Of a stretch of 64,000 nt of DNA, positions 54,200-63,396 are shown piece after piece. A program made the position numbers and the translations under genes. The notes under the pieces are model-generated. The model was given only the letters and a program-made list of their open reading frames with translations. It did no database searches and had not been told where the DNA came from. The stretch is from Nitrospinaceae bacterium UBA7883 (GTDB lineage Bacteria; Nitrospinota_A; UBA7883): contig DLRR01000027.1 of assembly GCA_002500605.1 (NCBI GenBank), positions 1 through 64,000 on the forward strand. The letters are read 5' to 3'. Each line of letters begins with the position of its first letter. Position 1 is the stretch's first letter.

Positions 54200-54410
54200 G
54201 CTTGTCTTGGTTAGATTGCTGGTAACCCAAGAATATAAGGGTTTCTAGTTTTGTTCGAAAAAAGGACTCTGTGTCAATATTTTAGCCTTTTAGAGAATAT
54301 TAAGGTTAATCGACCGACATTAGGCAGAGCTGATAAAATCGTTTTAACTTTCTTCTTGCCGGTTTTGATGCGGGGCGTTATTATGTCGTAAATTTTCTTA
54401 GGGGGCAATT

Positions 54411-54758
54411 ATGTTGCGGTATATAGTGGATGGTGAGGATGGAAAGGAAACTTGCGGACCGGTATCTGTGTCGGATGCACAAGTTCTTTACGCTAAAGGA
54501 ATAATTACTGACGAGACGCTAGTTGGTGGAGAAGGCATGTCACTTTTCCGCCAGTTGAAAGATACAGACCTGTTTGATCAAGTAACCACACTAACTTTTA
54601 AAAAGCACGTTTACGAAAAAGAAAATGTAAACCCAACGCCATCAGTTGAAGCACCACCACCAGTGGAAGAAAGTTGTTGCACCGGGAGCACTTGTTCAAT
54701 ATTAAGCGTTGTGGCGGTTATTATAGTAGTGTTGCTTGGTATTTTACTATGTGCTTAA
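54411..54758 (+). CDS. GYF_2 (DUF4339)-like tail-anchored small protein
   Basis: 115 aa. The N-terminal 55 residues fit the GYF_2 pattern (YIVDGEDGKETCGPVSVSDAQVLYAKGIITDETLVGGEGMSLF), a peptide-binding module often tethered to bacterial membranes. A Pro-rich linker (NPTPSVEAPPPVEE) leads to a Cys cluster (SCCTGSTC) and one C-terminal hydrophobic helix (ILSVVAVIIVVLLGILLCA), so the domain should face the cytoplasm from a tail anchor. AGGGGG lies 5 bases before the ATG. The binding partner is unknown. Confidence 0.65.
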   Translation: MLRYIVDGEDGKETCGPVSVSDAQVLYAKGIITDETLVGGEGMSLFRQLKDTDLFDQVTTLTFKKHVYEKENVNPTPSVEAPPPVEESCCTGSTCSILSVVAVIIVVLLGILLCA

Positions 54759-54936
54759 GTTTTAGCCAATGGTAGTCGTTGGCACTCTTAGGAAGATTTT
54801 ATTTCTACAGATGAGTGCATAGTTTAGTTAAAGAGCCCAGGCATGCCCGGGATATAGTTACACTGGCTTTGAATAACAGAGTGCAGATGACTTGTTTTGC
54901 TGGGGCCCAATGAAATCAACGGGCACTACATAATTG

Positions 54937-56112
54937 ATGGGAAAATTAATACCTTCTGCTCTTCTTTTCTTTATTTCTTTTCTTAGTTGTAGTGGTGATC
55001 CGTTAGCTAAGATTGAGAAAATGAGTGATGTCCCATGCACAAACCGAGAAGGTGATAGCCAGCTCGGGTCTGGTATGGACTCTACAGGTACAGCAACGAA
55101 GATAGGTGCCACTGTGGAGTCGCGCCCTAATGTAAATCTACCATATGTGGTGCACGAGCCGCCCGGAGATCCAATCGCGGTTTTAGTTGTAATTCCTGGT
55201 GGCGAAGGTAAGGCCTTTACTGGCTCAGGAGCATCCTTGAGGGCATCGCAGGTGTTTCTTATTAAGAACGCAGATGTGCTGACTGAAGCAGGGTTTAAGG
55301 TGGTATCAGTTAGTATGCCTTCGGATATGGATTCGGCTACCAATTCGGAGTTCTACGCTTACAGAGTTTCGGTTAAACAGTCTGTGGACATTGCTCAGTT
55401 GCTAACAGTTGAAAACAAAAGCAATAAGCCTGTTCTATTGGCTGGGACTAGCAGAGGAACCATTGCTCTGATCCCAAATAGTGCACTTGCCCTAGGGGTT
55501 GCCTTTTCATCTACAAGTTCATTGGTGGCTGGTTCAGACTCATCGCAGCGAGCTTCCTCCCTAAGTTCCGAAGCCCATATTTTGCAGAATTCAAATGATC
55601 TTTGCTCTTCTACAAGTCCGGCCAACGCAAACTTCATATACTCGGAGTTGCTTGTTGCTGGGAAATCATGTACTGGTGACATGGTATCTGGAGGATTCGA
55701 AGAACCAGGTGCAGATCCATGCGGTCCACAGTCTTATCATGGTTACTACGGCATAGAAAACTGCGCCACGCAAACCATTGTAAGATGGGCCAATGGGGTT
55801 CTAGAGAAATTTGCCACTAATAATTTACAACCGAAAGCCAATGCATATCATCACTCATCTGCAGTCGTATCTGGGAATACGACAAGCTTTTCTTTGGCTA
55901 ATTCTGCCAGTGATCCTAACGGAGACACTGTAGCCTTTGCTGTTCCTTTTGAGACCTCCATGTTGGGTGGATCAGTATCTATTACAACTAATGGTCAGGT
56001 GGTTTACATGGCGCCAAATGACAAGGCTGGTTACTTGGATATGTTCGTCTACGTTGTAAATGACTCACTAGGAGGTCGAGGCAGGGCAGTAGTTACAATA
56101 GCAGTGCAATAG
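54937..56112 (+). CDS. Secreted alpha/beta-hydrolase-like lipoprotein with C-terminal Ig-like domain
   Basis: About 391 aa from ATG 54937 (a TTG precedes it). Signal peptide MGKLIPSALLFFISFLSC ends in a plausible lipobox. The middle part has a hydrolase look: VLVVIPGGEGKAF (oxyanion-type loop), a serine elbow in LLAGTSRGTIALIP and a candidate His in CGPQSYHGYYGIE. The last 80 residues (SASDPNGDTVAFAVPF...GYLDMFVYVVNDSLGGRGRAVVTIAVQ) resemble cadherin/Ig-like repeats of surface proteins. Function unknown; a periplasmic or surface esterase is possible. Confidence 0.65.
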   Translation: MGKLIPSALLFFISFLSCSGDPLAKIEKMSDVPCTNREGDSQLGSGMDSTGTATKIGATVESRPNVNLPYVVHEPPGDPIAVLVVIPGGEGKAFTGSGASLRASQVFLIKNADVLTEAGFKVVSVSMPSDMDSATNSEFYAYRVSVKQSVDIAQLLTVENKSNKPVLLAGTSRGTIALIPNSALALGVAFSSTSSLVAGSDSSQRASSLSSEAHILQNSNDLCSSTSPANANFIYSELLVAGKSCTGDMVSGGFEEPGADPCGPQSYHGYYGIENCATQTIVRWANGVLEKFATNNLQPKANAYHHSSAVVSGNTTSFSLANSASDPNGDTVAFAVPFETSMLGGSVSITTNGQVVYMAPNDKAGYLDMFVYVVNDSLGGRGRAVVTIAVQ

Positions 56113-56147
56113 TCCTTTTGATTGGTTTTAAACCTATTTCGCCTTCT

Positions 56148-56936
56148 CTAAATATTTTCTGCAAACAGATTTTTATCTTTTTGAAACTTCCAAAACCCAA
56201 GCACTGAGAAACCAATGCCTATGATTACCACACCAAAAATTGCGATGAGGTGTGGTGTTGTTCCGTTGATGAAAATATCTTGATAGCCAATTGTCATAAT
56301 TGCCATAGGGTTTATGTAAAAAGTGAAGTGAAATTCCTCTGGAACTGATGTTGTTGGGTAAAGGATGGGGCAAATAAAAAACCATAGCACAATGAAGTTA
56401 GCCAAAATGTGTTGAACATCTCGAAATCGAACATTTATAGAGGCAAAAAAATATACTAATCCAATAGTGAAAATTAGTTGGGCCAACATTAGTAGGGGTA
56501 GCCAAAGCATTGCAGGGGTGTACGCTACTTGATAATAAAGCATGAACAACAGTAGCAATGGTAAGCTAAATAGATAGTTGAACAGGTTTGAAACAATCTT
56601 GACCATGGGAAGTATTTCGGCTGGGAACATTGATTTTGTTATTAGATTGCCAGATGCAGTAATAGAATTTACACCCTCCATGATGGAGGAAGAGAACCAT
56701 AGCCATGGTAATAGTCCAGTGAACATGAACACCGCGTAGTTCTCCACTTGTATTCGCATGTAGACTGAAAACACCAGTGCATAGACCATTAGAAGTAGAA
56801 GTGGATTTAATAACGTCCAAAACATTCCAAGAGTGGAGCCACGGTACCGAGCTTTTAATTCTTTAGAAACAAGACTCCATATAAGCTCTCTATATTTGTA
56901 CAAAGAGGTCACGCTATCAAATAATGCTTCTTTCAT
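56148..56936 (-). CDS. ABC-2 type permease, polysaccharide/O-antigen exporter family
   Basis: 262 aa with six hydrophobic helices. The N-terminus YKYRELIWSLVSKELKARYRGSTLGMFWTLLNPLLLLMVY is the hallmark of Wzm/TagG/KpsM-type permeases that export lipid-linked or free polysaccharide. INVRFRDVQHILANFIVLWFFICPILYP is also typical. The partner ATPase is not adjacent: the downstream neighbour is on the other strand and the upstream one is a CoA-binding protein 10 bases away. It closes the sigma-factor operon. Confidence 0.88.
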   Translation of the reverse strand: MKEALFDSVTSLYKYRELIWSLVSKELKARYRGSTLGMFWTLLNPLLLLMVYALVFSVYMRIQVENYAVFMFTGLLPWLWFSSSIMEGVNSITASGNLITKSMFPAEILPMVKIVSNLFNYLFSLPLLLLFMLYYQVAYTPAMLWLPLLMLAQLIFTIGLVYFFASINVRFRDVQHILANFIVLWFFICPILYPTTSVPEEFHFTFYINPMAIMTIGYQDIFINGTTPHLIAIFGVVIIGIGFSVLGFWKFQKDKNLFAENI

Positions 56937-56946
56937 AATGTGGTGT

Positions 56947-57402
56947 TCAAGGTTTTGTCATAAGGCGGTGTTCAATCATTATACAGCGGTTCTGAGTCAC
57001 GGTTATGCCAGCTTTCCTAAATCTTTTAGCTGCACTATTGTTAACTATCCCAAGTTGGAACCATACATGTTTTGGTTTTTTTTCTATGATTTCGTCTGCT
57101 AGTTCATCGATAGCGGTTGGCTTTCTGAATATGTTAATAATATCAATACAGTTTGGTATTTCTGTTAGATTTGGATAGGCCTTTTCATTTTCCCACTCTT
57201 TTAGCCTAGGGTTTACTGGGATAATATGGTAACCATGGCCTTTTAAGTATAGTCCCACCTCAAGCGATGCCCTGCCAGGCTTATTGGACATTCCAATAAT
57301 CGCGATTGTTCTCGATTCCTTTAGTATTTTTATTACTTCATTAGGTGTTGTGTTTATTGCTGATAGGGTTGTCTTTTCGATTGTAATTGATGAATTGGGC
57401 AC
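56947..57402 (-). CDS. CoA-binding domain protein (YccU-like)
   Basis: 151 aa. Rossmann-type CoA-binding domain with IAIIGMSNKPGRASLEVGLYLKGHGYHIIPVNP, KAYPNLTEIPNCIDIINIFRKP and HVWFQLGIVNNSAAKRFRKAGI...VTQNRCIMIEH. The family is widespread and mostly uncharacterised. It sits 8 bases after the anti-sigma gene and 10 before the permease gene. Confidence 0.85.
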   Translation of the reverse strand: MPNSSITIEKTTLSAINTTPNEVIKILKESRTIAIIGMSNKPGRASLEVGLYLKGHGYHIIPVNPRLKEWENEKAYPNLTEIPNCIDIINIFRKPTAIDELADEIIEKKPKHVWFQLGIVNNSAAKRFRKAGITVTQNRCIMIEHRLMTKP

Positions 57403-57410
57403 GATGAATT

Positions 57411-57644
57411 CTATTTCAAGTTTTTTCGTAAAAAACTTTGCAGACTACGTGATACAGGCTCTGGTATGTCATGCGATTGCTGGGCGTATCCTTCGAACAT
57501 TTGTATTGTCTTTTTTAGAGTGTTTACAAAGGCCCAACACGGTTCGCAGTCTTCGATATGCTCTTCGATTTCCCGGCAAAGGTTCGGGTCTACTTCCTTG
57601 TCAATATAATCACTAATTTTATCCATCAGCTCTTGGCAGTTCAT
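57411..57644 (-). CDS. Zinc-finger anti-sigma factor (zf-HC2)
   Basis: 77 aa. MNCQELMDKISDYIDKEVDP and EIEEHIEDCEPC form the HxxxCxxC zinc anti-sigma motif with an upstream Cys. There is no membrane helix, so it would act in the cytoplasm and might sense redox or zinc state directly. It overlaps the sigma factor gene by four bases (ATGA), the usual layout for a cognate pair. Confidence 0.85.
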   Translation of the reverse strand: MNCQELMDKISDYIDKEVDPNLCREIEEHIEDCEPCWAFVNTLKKTIQMFEGYAQQSHDIPEPVSRSLQSFLRKNLK

Positions 57645-58285
57645 TTTACTATATCCATCTTTGCTATTTCAGTTGATCCATCAAAATACTCTGTTAAAGC
57701 CTCTCTTACGAAAAGCCTGGCCCTATGTAACCTAGATTTAACGGCCGGAACTGACATATCAAGGATTCCGGCAATATCCATATTAGTGAATCCTTCAATA
57801 TCTTTAAGTATTAGTACTATTCTCTTGTCTTCTGGCAATTCGCTAATGGTTTTTTCGATTATTAATCTTATCTCATCATTTGTATACATCAATGATGGGT
57901 TTTTTGACCAATCAACAATTTCACGTGTCATTTCTGAACCGTCATAATTGATAGGCTTGTCTATTGAAACAGAGCGCATTCTCTTCCGTTTTCTGATTTT
58001 CATTAGACAATTGTTGGTTGCAATTTTCATTAGCCATGTTGAGAATGCAGAATCTCCACGAAATGTTGAAAGCGATTTGTATACTTGGACAAAAGTCTCT
58101 TGCAAAACGTCTTCAGCATCTTCTTGGCTATTTAAATATTTTAGGCAGTGATTGTATATTCGGGTCTCGAATTTATGCACAAGTTCTTCGAAGGCTTCAT
58201 AGTCCCCTTCTTTTATTTTCTCAATAAGAAGGTTATCAGCTATAGCGCCTGGGGTCTTAGCCTTAGCTTTAAAGGTACCCTTCAT
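57641..58285 (-). CDS. ECF RNA polymerase sigma factor (RpoE-like)
   Basis: 214 aa. Region 2 (about 25-95: YEAFEELVHKFETRIYNHCLKYL, AEDVLQETFVQVYKSLSTFRG, FSTWLMKIATNNCLMKIRKRKR) and region 4 (about 140-195: LPEDKRIVLILKDIEGFTNMDIAGILDMSVPAVKSRLHRAR) are clear. It heads an operon with its anti-sigma factor, a CoA-binding protein and an ABC-2 permease, so it may control this operon and envelope genes elsewhere. The 139-bp region upstream holds possible promoter boxes but nothing decisive. Confidence 0.93.
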   Translation of the reverse strand: MKGTFKAKAKTPGAIADNLLIEKIKEGDYEAFEELVHKFETRIYNHCLKYLNSQEDAEDVLQETFVQVYKSLSTFRGDSAFSTWLMKIATNNCLMKIRKRKRMRSVSIDKPINYDGSEMTREIVDWSKNPSLMYTNDEIRLIIEKTISELPEDKRIVLILKDIEGFTNMDIAGILDMSVPAVKSRLHRARLFVREALTEYFDGSTEIAKMDIVK

Positions 58286-58424
58286 TTTATGGTGTCTTTC
58301 TCAATACACAAAATTATGCTAAATCATACCATGGACCAACGTTACTTTTAGCAGCTATCAATAATTAAATGAATTAGTACGGTTTAATTACAAAGAGGCT
58401 ACTTAGCTTGTGTTTGGTCGGTTT

Positions 58425-59558
58425 TTACTTTTTCAAATGTTCAATAATGTTTAATGCTGCGCGCTCTGATGCTCCACTTTTACCTAAAGATCGCTTCACT
58501 TTCTCGAGATTTTCTTTCATCACATACATTTTCTTAGGGTCTGACAGGTAATCCAATGCCACGTTAGCCATTGCTTTCGGTGTCATGTTCCATTGCAATA
58601 GCTCAGGAATGAACTCTTTGCTTGCGAGGAGGTTTGGTAGTCCGGAATACTTTATATAAACCAATGATTTTGCAAGTATATATGAAAAAAGATCGGACTT
58701 ATAAACAATTTGCATGGGGCAACCAGAGATTGTGGCTTGTAGAGTAGAGGTTCCAGATTTACATATTAGGTAGTCACAGGCACTCATGACTTCCCAACTG
58801 CGGTCATGTGCGATTGATATTGTTTCCTCAGGATCGTTTATATGATTTTGTATAAATTTTAGATCTATAGACCTTGGGCATGCAATTAAAACTTTTACCT
58901 TCTTTTGGTGTTGGATAAGCTTTGCCGCTTTCAGCATCAGCGGTAGCATCCGGTTTATTTCACTTTGACGTGATCCTGGGAAAAGACCAAGTACCGTTTG
59001 ACTAGGTTCGGCGCCAAATTGCTGCCTTAACGAGTCTCGATCTTGAATTTGTTCAAACTCGTCGCACAGCGGATGACCAACAAACTTAGCGTTAATCCCG
59101 TGTCTTAAATAATAGTCTTCTTCAAAAGGGAAGACCACTAGCATCTGATCAATATATTTTCTGACTGCCCGAAGCCGATACCTTCGCCAGGCCCAGAATT
59201 GTGGACACACGTAGTAATATACTGGTATACCAGCAACATTCGCTGTTTTAGCTACTCGCATGTTAAAATCTGGATAGTCGATTAGAATTACTGCGTCATA
59301 ATTTCCATCGCTTACACGATTCTTTATTTCCCCAAGCACCATCAGGAAAAATCGTAACCTCCTAAGCATGGAGGCTACACCTATTGATGCCATCTGACTT
59401 ATGTCAAAAAAAGTATTCATTCCTGCGGTGCGACACCTGGGTCCCCCAATGCCATCGATTTCTACACCTGGCAACATTTTTGTTAAATGATGTATAAGCT
59501 TGCCGGCATATACATCTCCAGACTCTTCTCCAGTTATTAGTAAGATTCTTTTGTTCAT
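58425..59558 (-). CDS. lpxB: Lipid-A-disaccharide synthase
   Basis: 377 aa. Joins UDP-diacylglucosamine and lipid X to the lipid A disaccharide at the inner membrane. Family features are ILLITGEESGDVYAGKLIHHL, GIGGPRCRTAGM, VILIDYPDFNMRVAK, YYVCPQFWAWRRYR, VGHPLCDEF, LFPGSRQSEI and CKSGTSTLQATI. It proves a lipid A-bearing outer membrane. No other lpx genes are adjacent. Confidence 0.95.
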   Translation of the reverse strand: MNKRILLITGEESGDVYAGKLIHHLTKMLPGVEIDGIGGPRCRTAGMNTFFDISQMASIGVASMLRRLRFFLMVLGEIKNRVSDGNYDAVILIDYPDFNMRVAKTANVAGIPVYYYVCPQFWAWRRYRLRAVRKYIDQMLVVFPFEEDYYLRHGINAKFVGHPLCDEFEQIQDRDSLRQQFGAEPSQTVLGLFPGSRQSEINRMLPLMLKAAKLIQHQKKVKVLIACPRSIDLKFIQNHINDPEETISIAHDRSWEVMSACDYLICKSGTSTLQATISGCPMQIVYKSDLFSYILAKSLVYIKYSGLPNLLASKEFIPELLQWNMTPKAMANVALDYLSDPKKMYVMKENLEKVKRSLGKSGASERAALNIIEHLKK

Positions 59559-59661
59559 GAATCGTTATTGGCTGGACCATGCCTTTTCTGAATCTTTTCA
59601 GTCATATTAAAATAGTTCCATCATTTGTGTTGTTAAATCCAAAGAGAGAAAAAATAGACGG

Positions 59662-60540
59662 TTATGGCAAATCGTCTTTAAGAATACGTAGTAAGTACTT
59701 TCCATAATCACTAGTTTTAATCTCATCACCCAGACGCTCAAGTTGGTTTGCGTTTATATACCCCATTCGCCAGGCGATTTCTTCAGGGCATGAAATTTTA
59801 AGCCCTTGTCGATTTTCAAATGTCTCAATGTAGTTGGCCGACTGTATGAGAGTTTCTGGCGAACCTGCGTCAAGCCAGGCTACTCCTCTGCCAAGAAGTT
59901 CTACGGTAAGTAGGCCTTTATCTAAATATGCCCTATTCACATCTGTAATTTCCAACTCACCACGGATCGACGGTTTGATGTTTGTGGCGATATCTACCAC
60001 ATTGTTATCGTAAAAATAAAGCCCTGTTACTGCCCAGTTTGACTTTGGATTAGATGGCTTTTCTTCGATGCTTTTCACTTTACCGTGTTTATCAAATGAA
60101 ACTACTCCATACATCTCAGGATTTTTTACTTTATATCCAAAAATCGTGGCACCAACCTCACTTGCAGCAGCAATTTGCATTCCTTCTACAATACCTTGGC
60201 CATGGAAGATGTTATCTCCTAGGATCATACATACCGGATCTTTACCAATGAACTTCTTTGCTATGACAAACGCATGCGCCAGACCCAACGGGCGGGGCTG
60301 ATTTTTATATTTTATTGATATGCCGAACTTTGCACCATCACCTAATACTTTTTTAAAGCTTGGTAGGTCGTGAGGTGTGCTTATGAGTAAAATATCTTGA
60401 ATTCCTGCCAGCATTAATGTGGACAGCGGATAATATATCATTGGCTTATCATATACAGGTAAAAGCTGTTTGCTAGTAACATCTGTGAGTGGTTTTAGTC
60501 TTGTGCCGGAGCCACCACCTAGTATTATTCCTTTGCGCAT
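59662..60540 (-). CDS. rfbA: Glucose-1-phosphate thymidylyltransferase
   Basis: 292 aa. Makes dTDP-glucose, first step to dTDP-rhamnose and related sugars. Signature [30 protein letters not shown], then [50 protein letters not shown] and [18 protein letters not shown]. The length is standard. No rfbB/C/D neighbours are present. It lies about 100 bases upstream of lpxB on the same strand, and diverges from recG. Confidence 0.95.
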   Translation of the reverse strand: MRKGIILGGGSGTRLKPLTDVTSKQLLPVYDKPMIYYPLSTLMLAGIQDILLISTPHDLPSFKKVLGDGAKFGISIKYKNQPRPLGLAHAFVIAKKFIGKDPVCMILGDNIFHGQGIVEGMQIAAASEVGATIFGYKVKNPEMYGVVSFDKHGKVKSIEEKPSNPKSNWAVTGLYFYDNNVVDIATNIKPSIRGELEITDVNRAYLDKGLLTVELLGRGVAWLDAGSPETLIQSANYIETFENRQGLKISCPEEIAWRMGYINANQLERLGDEIKTSDYGKYLLRILKDDLP

Positions 60541-60632
60541 TATTATTTTATTGAGGATTCCTGATTGCAGATAAAATTATAGTGATTGTACAACATTTGC
60601 TGTGAAAAGCATTTACAAGTTATTCTTGTAGT

Positions 60633-62750
60633 ATGAAGATGATACCTGAAATGGATAACCCGCTAAAGAAACCTGTTCAGTTTTTAAAAGGAGTTGGTCC
60701 AAAAAAAGCAGAACTTTTTGCTAAACTGGGCATAAGAACTGTTGCAGACATTTTATGGCATATTCCTTTGCGGTATGAAGATCGCCGTCAAATCAAAACC
60801 ATTTCTCAACTTGAGATTGGTCGAACAGTGGTAGTTAGAGGTTTTGTAAAGACCGCTAATGCAATACCTAGGCGAGGCCGTGGTATGGTATTTGAGGTGC
60901 TATTTTCTGATAATACTGGTGTGGTATCAGCCACTTGGTTTCATTTCTCTAAAAAAGCGATGGAAAAAAGATTTGTTCTAGGGTCAGAATGGATTGTCAC
61001 GGGCAAAGCTTTTTTTAATAAATATCGTGGTTCTAAGTCCATGGTACACCCAGAAACCGAAAGTGTTACTAGTGATGAAGAGTTAACACAGCTCGGTCAA
61101 GTCATTCCCGTATATTCATTGACAGAAGGACTCAATCAGAGGGCTGTAAGAAAAGTAGTTAAATCTGCTTTGGCTCTGCTTAAGGAATTTCCGGATTTTG
61201 TTCCTGAACCAATTAACAGAAGCTTTAACCTTCCTTCGTTAACACGCTGTATAAAACTTATACATGCTCCACCAGAAGATGTGAGCTTTGCTGAGTTAAA
61301 TGAATTTGAGACTCCAGAACAAAAAAAACTTATTTTTAACGAACTTTTTCTGCTCCAAGCCGGAATTGCTATCAAGCGAAATAAAGCGAAAGTTGATATT
61401 CCTGGGTCATCCATGAAAGTTAGCGGCGATCTATTAGATAAAATTAGGACTACCTTACCATTTAAGCTTACTGATGCTCAGGAACGTTGTCTTTCCGAAA
61501 TTGCAAAAGATATGAGCCAGAATTCACCCATGAACAGACTGTTGCAGGGAGATGTGGGTTCGGGTAAAACTGCAATCGCTTTTTCTGCAAGTCTTATTGC
61601 AGTGAGAAATAAAAAACAGGTGGCCATCATGGCTCCAACTGAAATTCTGGCACGCCAACACTATAAAAATATAACAGCACTTTTAGGGAAAACACAGGTC
61701 TGTGTAAAGCTTTTAATCTCTGGGATGAAAGAAAAAGCAGAAACACTTTCACAGGTGGAGTCAGGTGCTGCCCATATAGTTATTGGTACCCATGCTATTA
61801 TCCAGGAGGGAGTGTTGTTTAAATCGCTAGGACTAGCCGTAATAGATGAGCAGCATAGGTTTGGTGTGCAGCAAAGAGCCGATCTTTTTCATAAAGGTGA
61901 TCACCCAAATGTATTAATAATGACTGCCACACCAATACCTAGAACCTTGAGTATGACGGTGTACGGTGACTTAGATATCTCTACAATAGATGAACTGCCA
62001 CCAGGTCGTATACCGATTGAAACTAGGCTTTACACTAAAGAAAACAGAGTTTCTGCCATAGAAACCATTCGGTCTCAAGTGGTAAAAGGTAATCAAGCCT
62101 ACATAGTTTACCCGCTAGTAGAAGAAAGTGAAAACCTTGATCTTCAGGCTGCCACAGTAATGTTTGCAGAACTACAGGAGACAGAATTTAAAGGAATGGT
62201 TCTTGGACTAATTCACGGTCGGATGAAGGGTGCGGAAAAGGATGAAGTGATTGAACGTTTTTCGAAAGGTGAGATAAACATTTTGGTTTCTACAACTGTT
62301 ATTGAGGTTGGTGTGGACCAAACTAATGCCACTGTAATGATGATAGAGCATGCTGAAATGTTTGGTTTAAGTCAGCTTCATCAGTTGAGGGGCAGGGTGG
62401 GTAGGGGTACAGAAAAATCGTACTGTCTTCTTATAGCAAATTTAAAGTCAGGCTCACCTGCTTGTGATCGACTCAAAATCATGGAAGGCACAGAGGATGG
62501 ATTTAAAATAGCCGAAGCCGACCTTGCTCACCGGGGAGCAGGAGACTTTTTTGGTGCTCGGCAGTGGGGAGCACCTGAACTTAAAATCACCAATATATTT
62601 AGAGACCAAGATATTTTAAAGAAAGCTAAAAAAGCCGCGTTTTTACTGGTTGATCAAGACCCTGGTCTTGATAACAAAGCAAACCATGAGCTTTGTTCTA
62701 CCATTAATCTAAAATGGAGAGAGAGATTCCAGCTAGGAGAGATTGGGTGA
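60633..62750 (+). CDS. recG: ATP-dependent DNA helicase RecG
   Basis: 705 aa. Rescues stalled replication forks by branch migration. The N-terminal wedge/OB part has QFLKGVGPKKAELFAKLGI, DILWHIPLRYEDRR and GFVKTANAIPRRGRGMVFEV. Helicase motifs follow: LLQGDVGSGKTAIAF, IMAPTEILARQHY, DEQHRFGVQQR, MTATPIPRTLSMT, IHGRMKGAEKDEVIERF, STTVIEVGVDQTNA and LHQLRGRVGRG. A second in-frame ATG (60639) is also a possible start. Confidence 0.96.
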   Translation: MKMIPEMDNPLKKPVQFLKGVGPKKAELFAKLGIRTVADILWHIPLRYEDRRQIKTISQLEIGRTVVVRGFVKTANAIPRRGRGMVFEVLFSDNTGVVSATWFHFSKKAMEKRFVLGSEWIVTGKAFFNKYRGSKSMVHPETESVTSDEELTQLGQVIPVYSLTEGLNQRAVRKVVKSALALLKEFPDFVPEPINRSFNLPSLTRCIKLIHAPPEDVSFAELNEFETPEQKKLIFNELFLLQAGIAIKRNKAKVDIPGSSMKVSGDLLDKIRTTLPFKLTDAQERCLSEIAKDMSQNSPMNRLLQGDVGSGKTAIAFSASLIAVRNKKQVAIMAPTEILARQHYKNITALLGKTQVCVKLLISGMKEKAETLSQVESGAAHIVIGTHAIIQEGVLFKSLGLAVIDEQHRFGVQQRADLFHKGDHPNVLIMTATPIPRTLSMTVYGDLDISTIDELPPGRIPIETRLYTKENRVSAIETIRSQVVKGNQAYIVYPLVEESENLDLQAATVMFAELQETEFKGMVLGLIHGRMKGAEKDEVIERFSKGEINILVSTTVIEVGVDQTNATVMMIEHAEMFGLSQLHQLRGRVGRGTEKSYCLLIANLKSGSPACDRLKIMEGTEDGFKIAEADLAHRGAGDFFGARQWGAPELKITNIFRDQDILKKAKKAAFLLVDQDPGLDNKANHELCSTINLKWRERFQLGEIG

Positions 62751-62805
62751 ATCTTAGAAATAGAATAACTTTTTGCTCATAGTTACTATAAAGAAGATCA
62801 CAGGA

Positions 62806-63138
62806 ATGACCAAGGTGACAAATATAACTGACGAGAGTTTTCACGGAAAAGTTTTAGACTCGGATATCCCAGTCTTAGTTGATTTTTGGGCCGAGCGGTG
62901 CAAACCTTGTGAATTGATTGCTCCAGTTATAGAAGAACTTGCTGACGAATATACAGGAATGGTAAAGGTTGTAAAACTTAATACAGAACAATGCCCAAAC
63001 ATTACTTCAAAATACGGAATACGAATTATCCCGGCGATACTACTTTTCAATTATGGGCAAGTGGTTGATAAGTTGGTTGGGGTTGTTCCAAAACAGGTAA
63101 TTTCTGTAATGATAAAAAACCTGATTGAACCAAACTAG
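62806..63138 (+). CDS. Thioredoxin with atypical RCKPC active site
   Basis: About 110 aa from ATG 62806; the frame opens 33 bases earlier but this start gives normal thioredoxin size, with AAGAAGA about 8 bases ahead. The fold is clear: LVDFWAERCKPCELIAPVIEELADEY, VKLNTEQCPNITSKYGIRIIPAILLFNYG with the cis-Pro. The active site reads RCKPC where nearly all thioredoxins have WCGPC. Loss of the Trp and Gly should change redox potential or partners. It lies 55 bases after recG. Confidence 0.85.
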   Translation: MTKVTNITDESFHGKVLDSDIPVLVDFWAERCKPCELIAPVIEELADEYTGMVKVVKLNTEQCPNITSKYGIRIIPAILLFNYGQVVDKLVGVVPKQVISVMIKNLIEPN

Positions 63139-63396
63139 TAAATAACTTCGCAAAGAGTCTAATGATCCTGCACATACTGTCCATGCTAACCGATTCAGGT
63201 TAACACATATTAGGAAAATGCTCAGGAGTGCACTTTGACCTCATCGCATATCGAACGTATTTCATGGAATAATATAGAAATCCTATTTCTATCTAGTATG
63301 GTCTGTTGGAAACATTCATGACTAATCTACAGAAGAAGAATTTCTATATCAAAAAATATCTGATTGTAGGTAGTAACAAACTGAACCAGCGGAAAA
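63139..63396. other. Convergent intergenic region thioredoxin / cobO
   Basis: 258 bases with no supported gene, tRNA or clear terminator. Both flanking genes end here, so 3' untranslated regions are expected. Confidence 0.4.

Noticed and set aside
54837..54852. CCCAGGCATGCCCGGG near-palindrome before the lipoprotein gene
   Set aside because: One mismatch, no T run and no regulatory context; could be chance.
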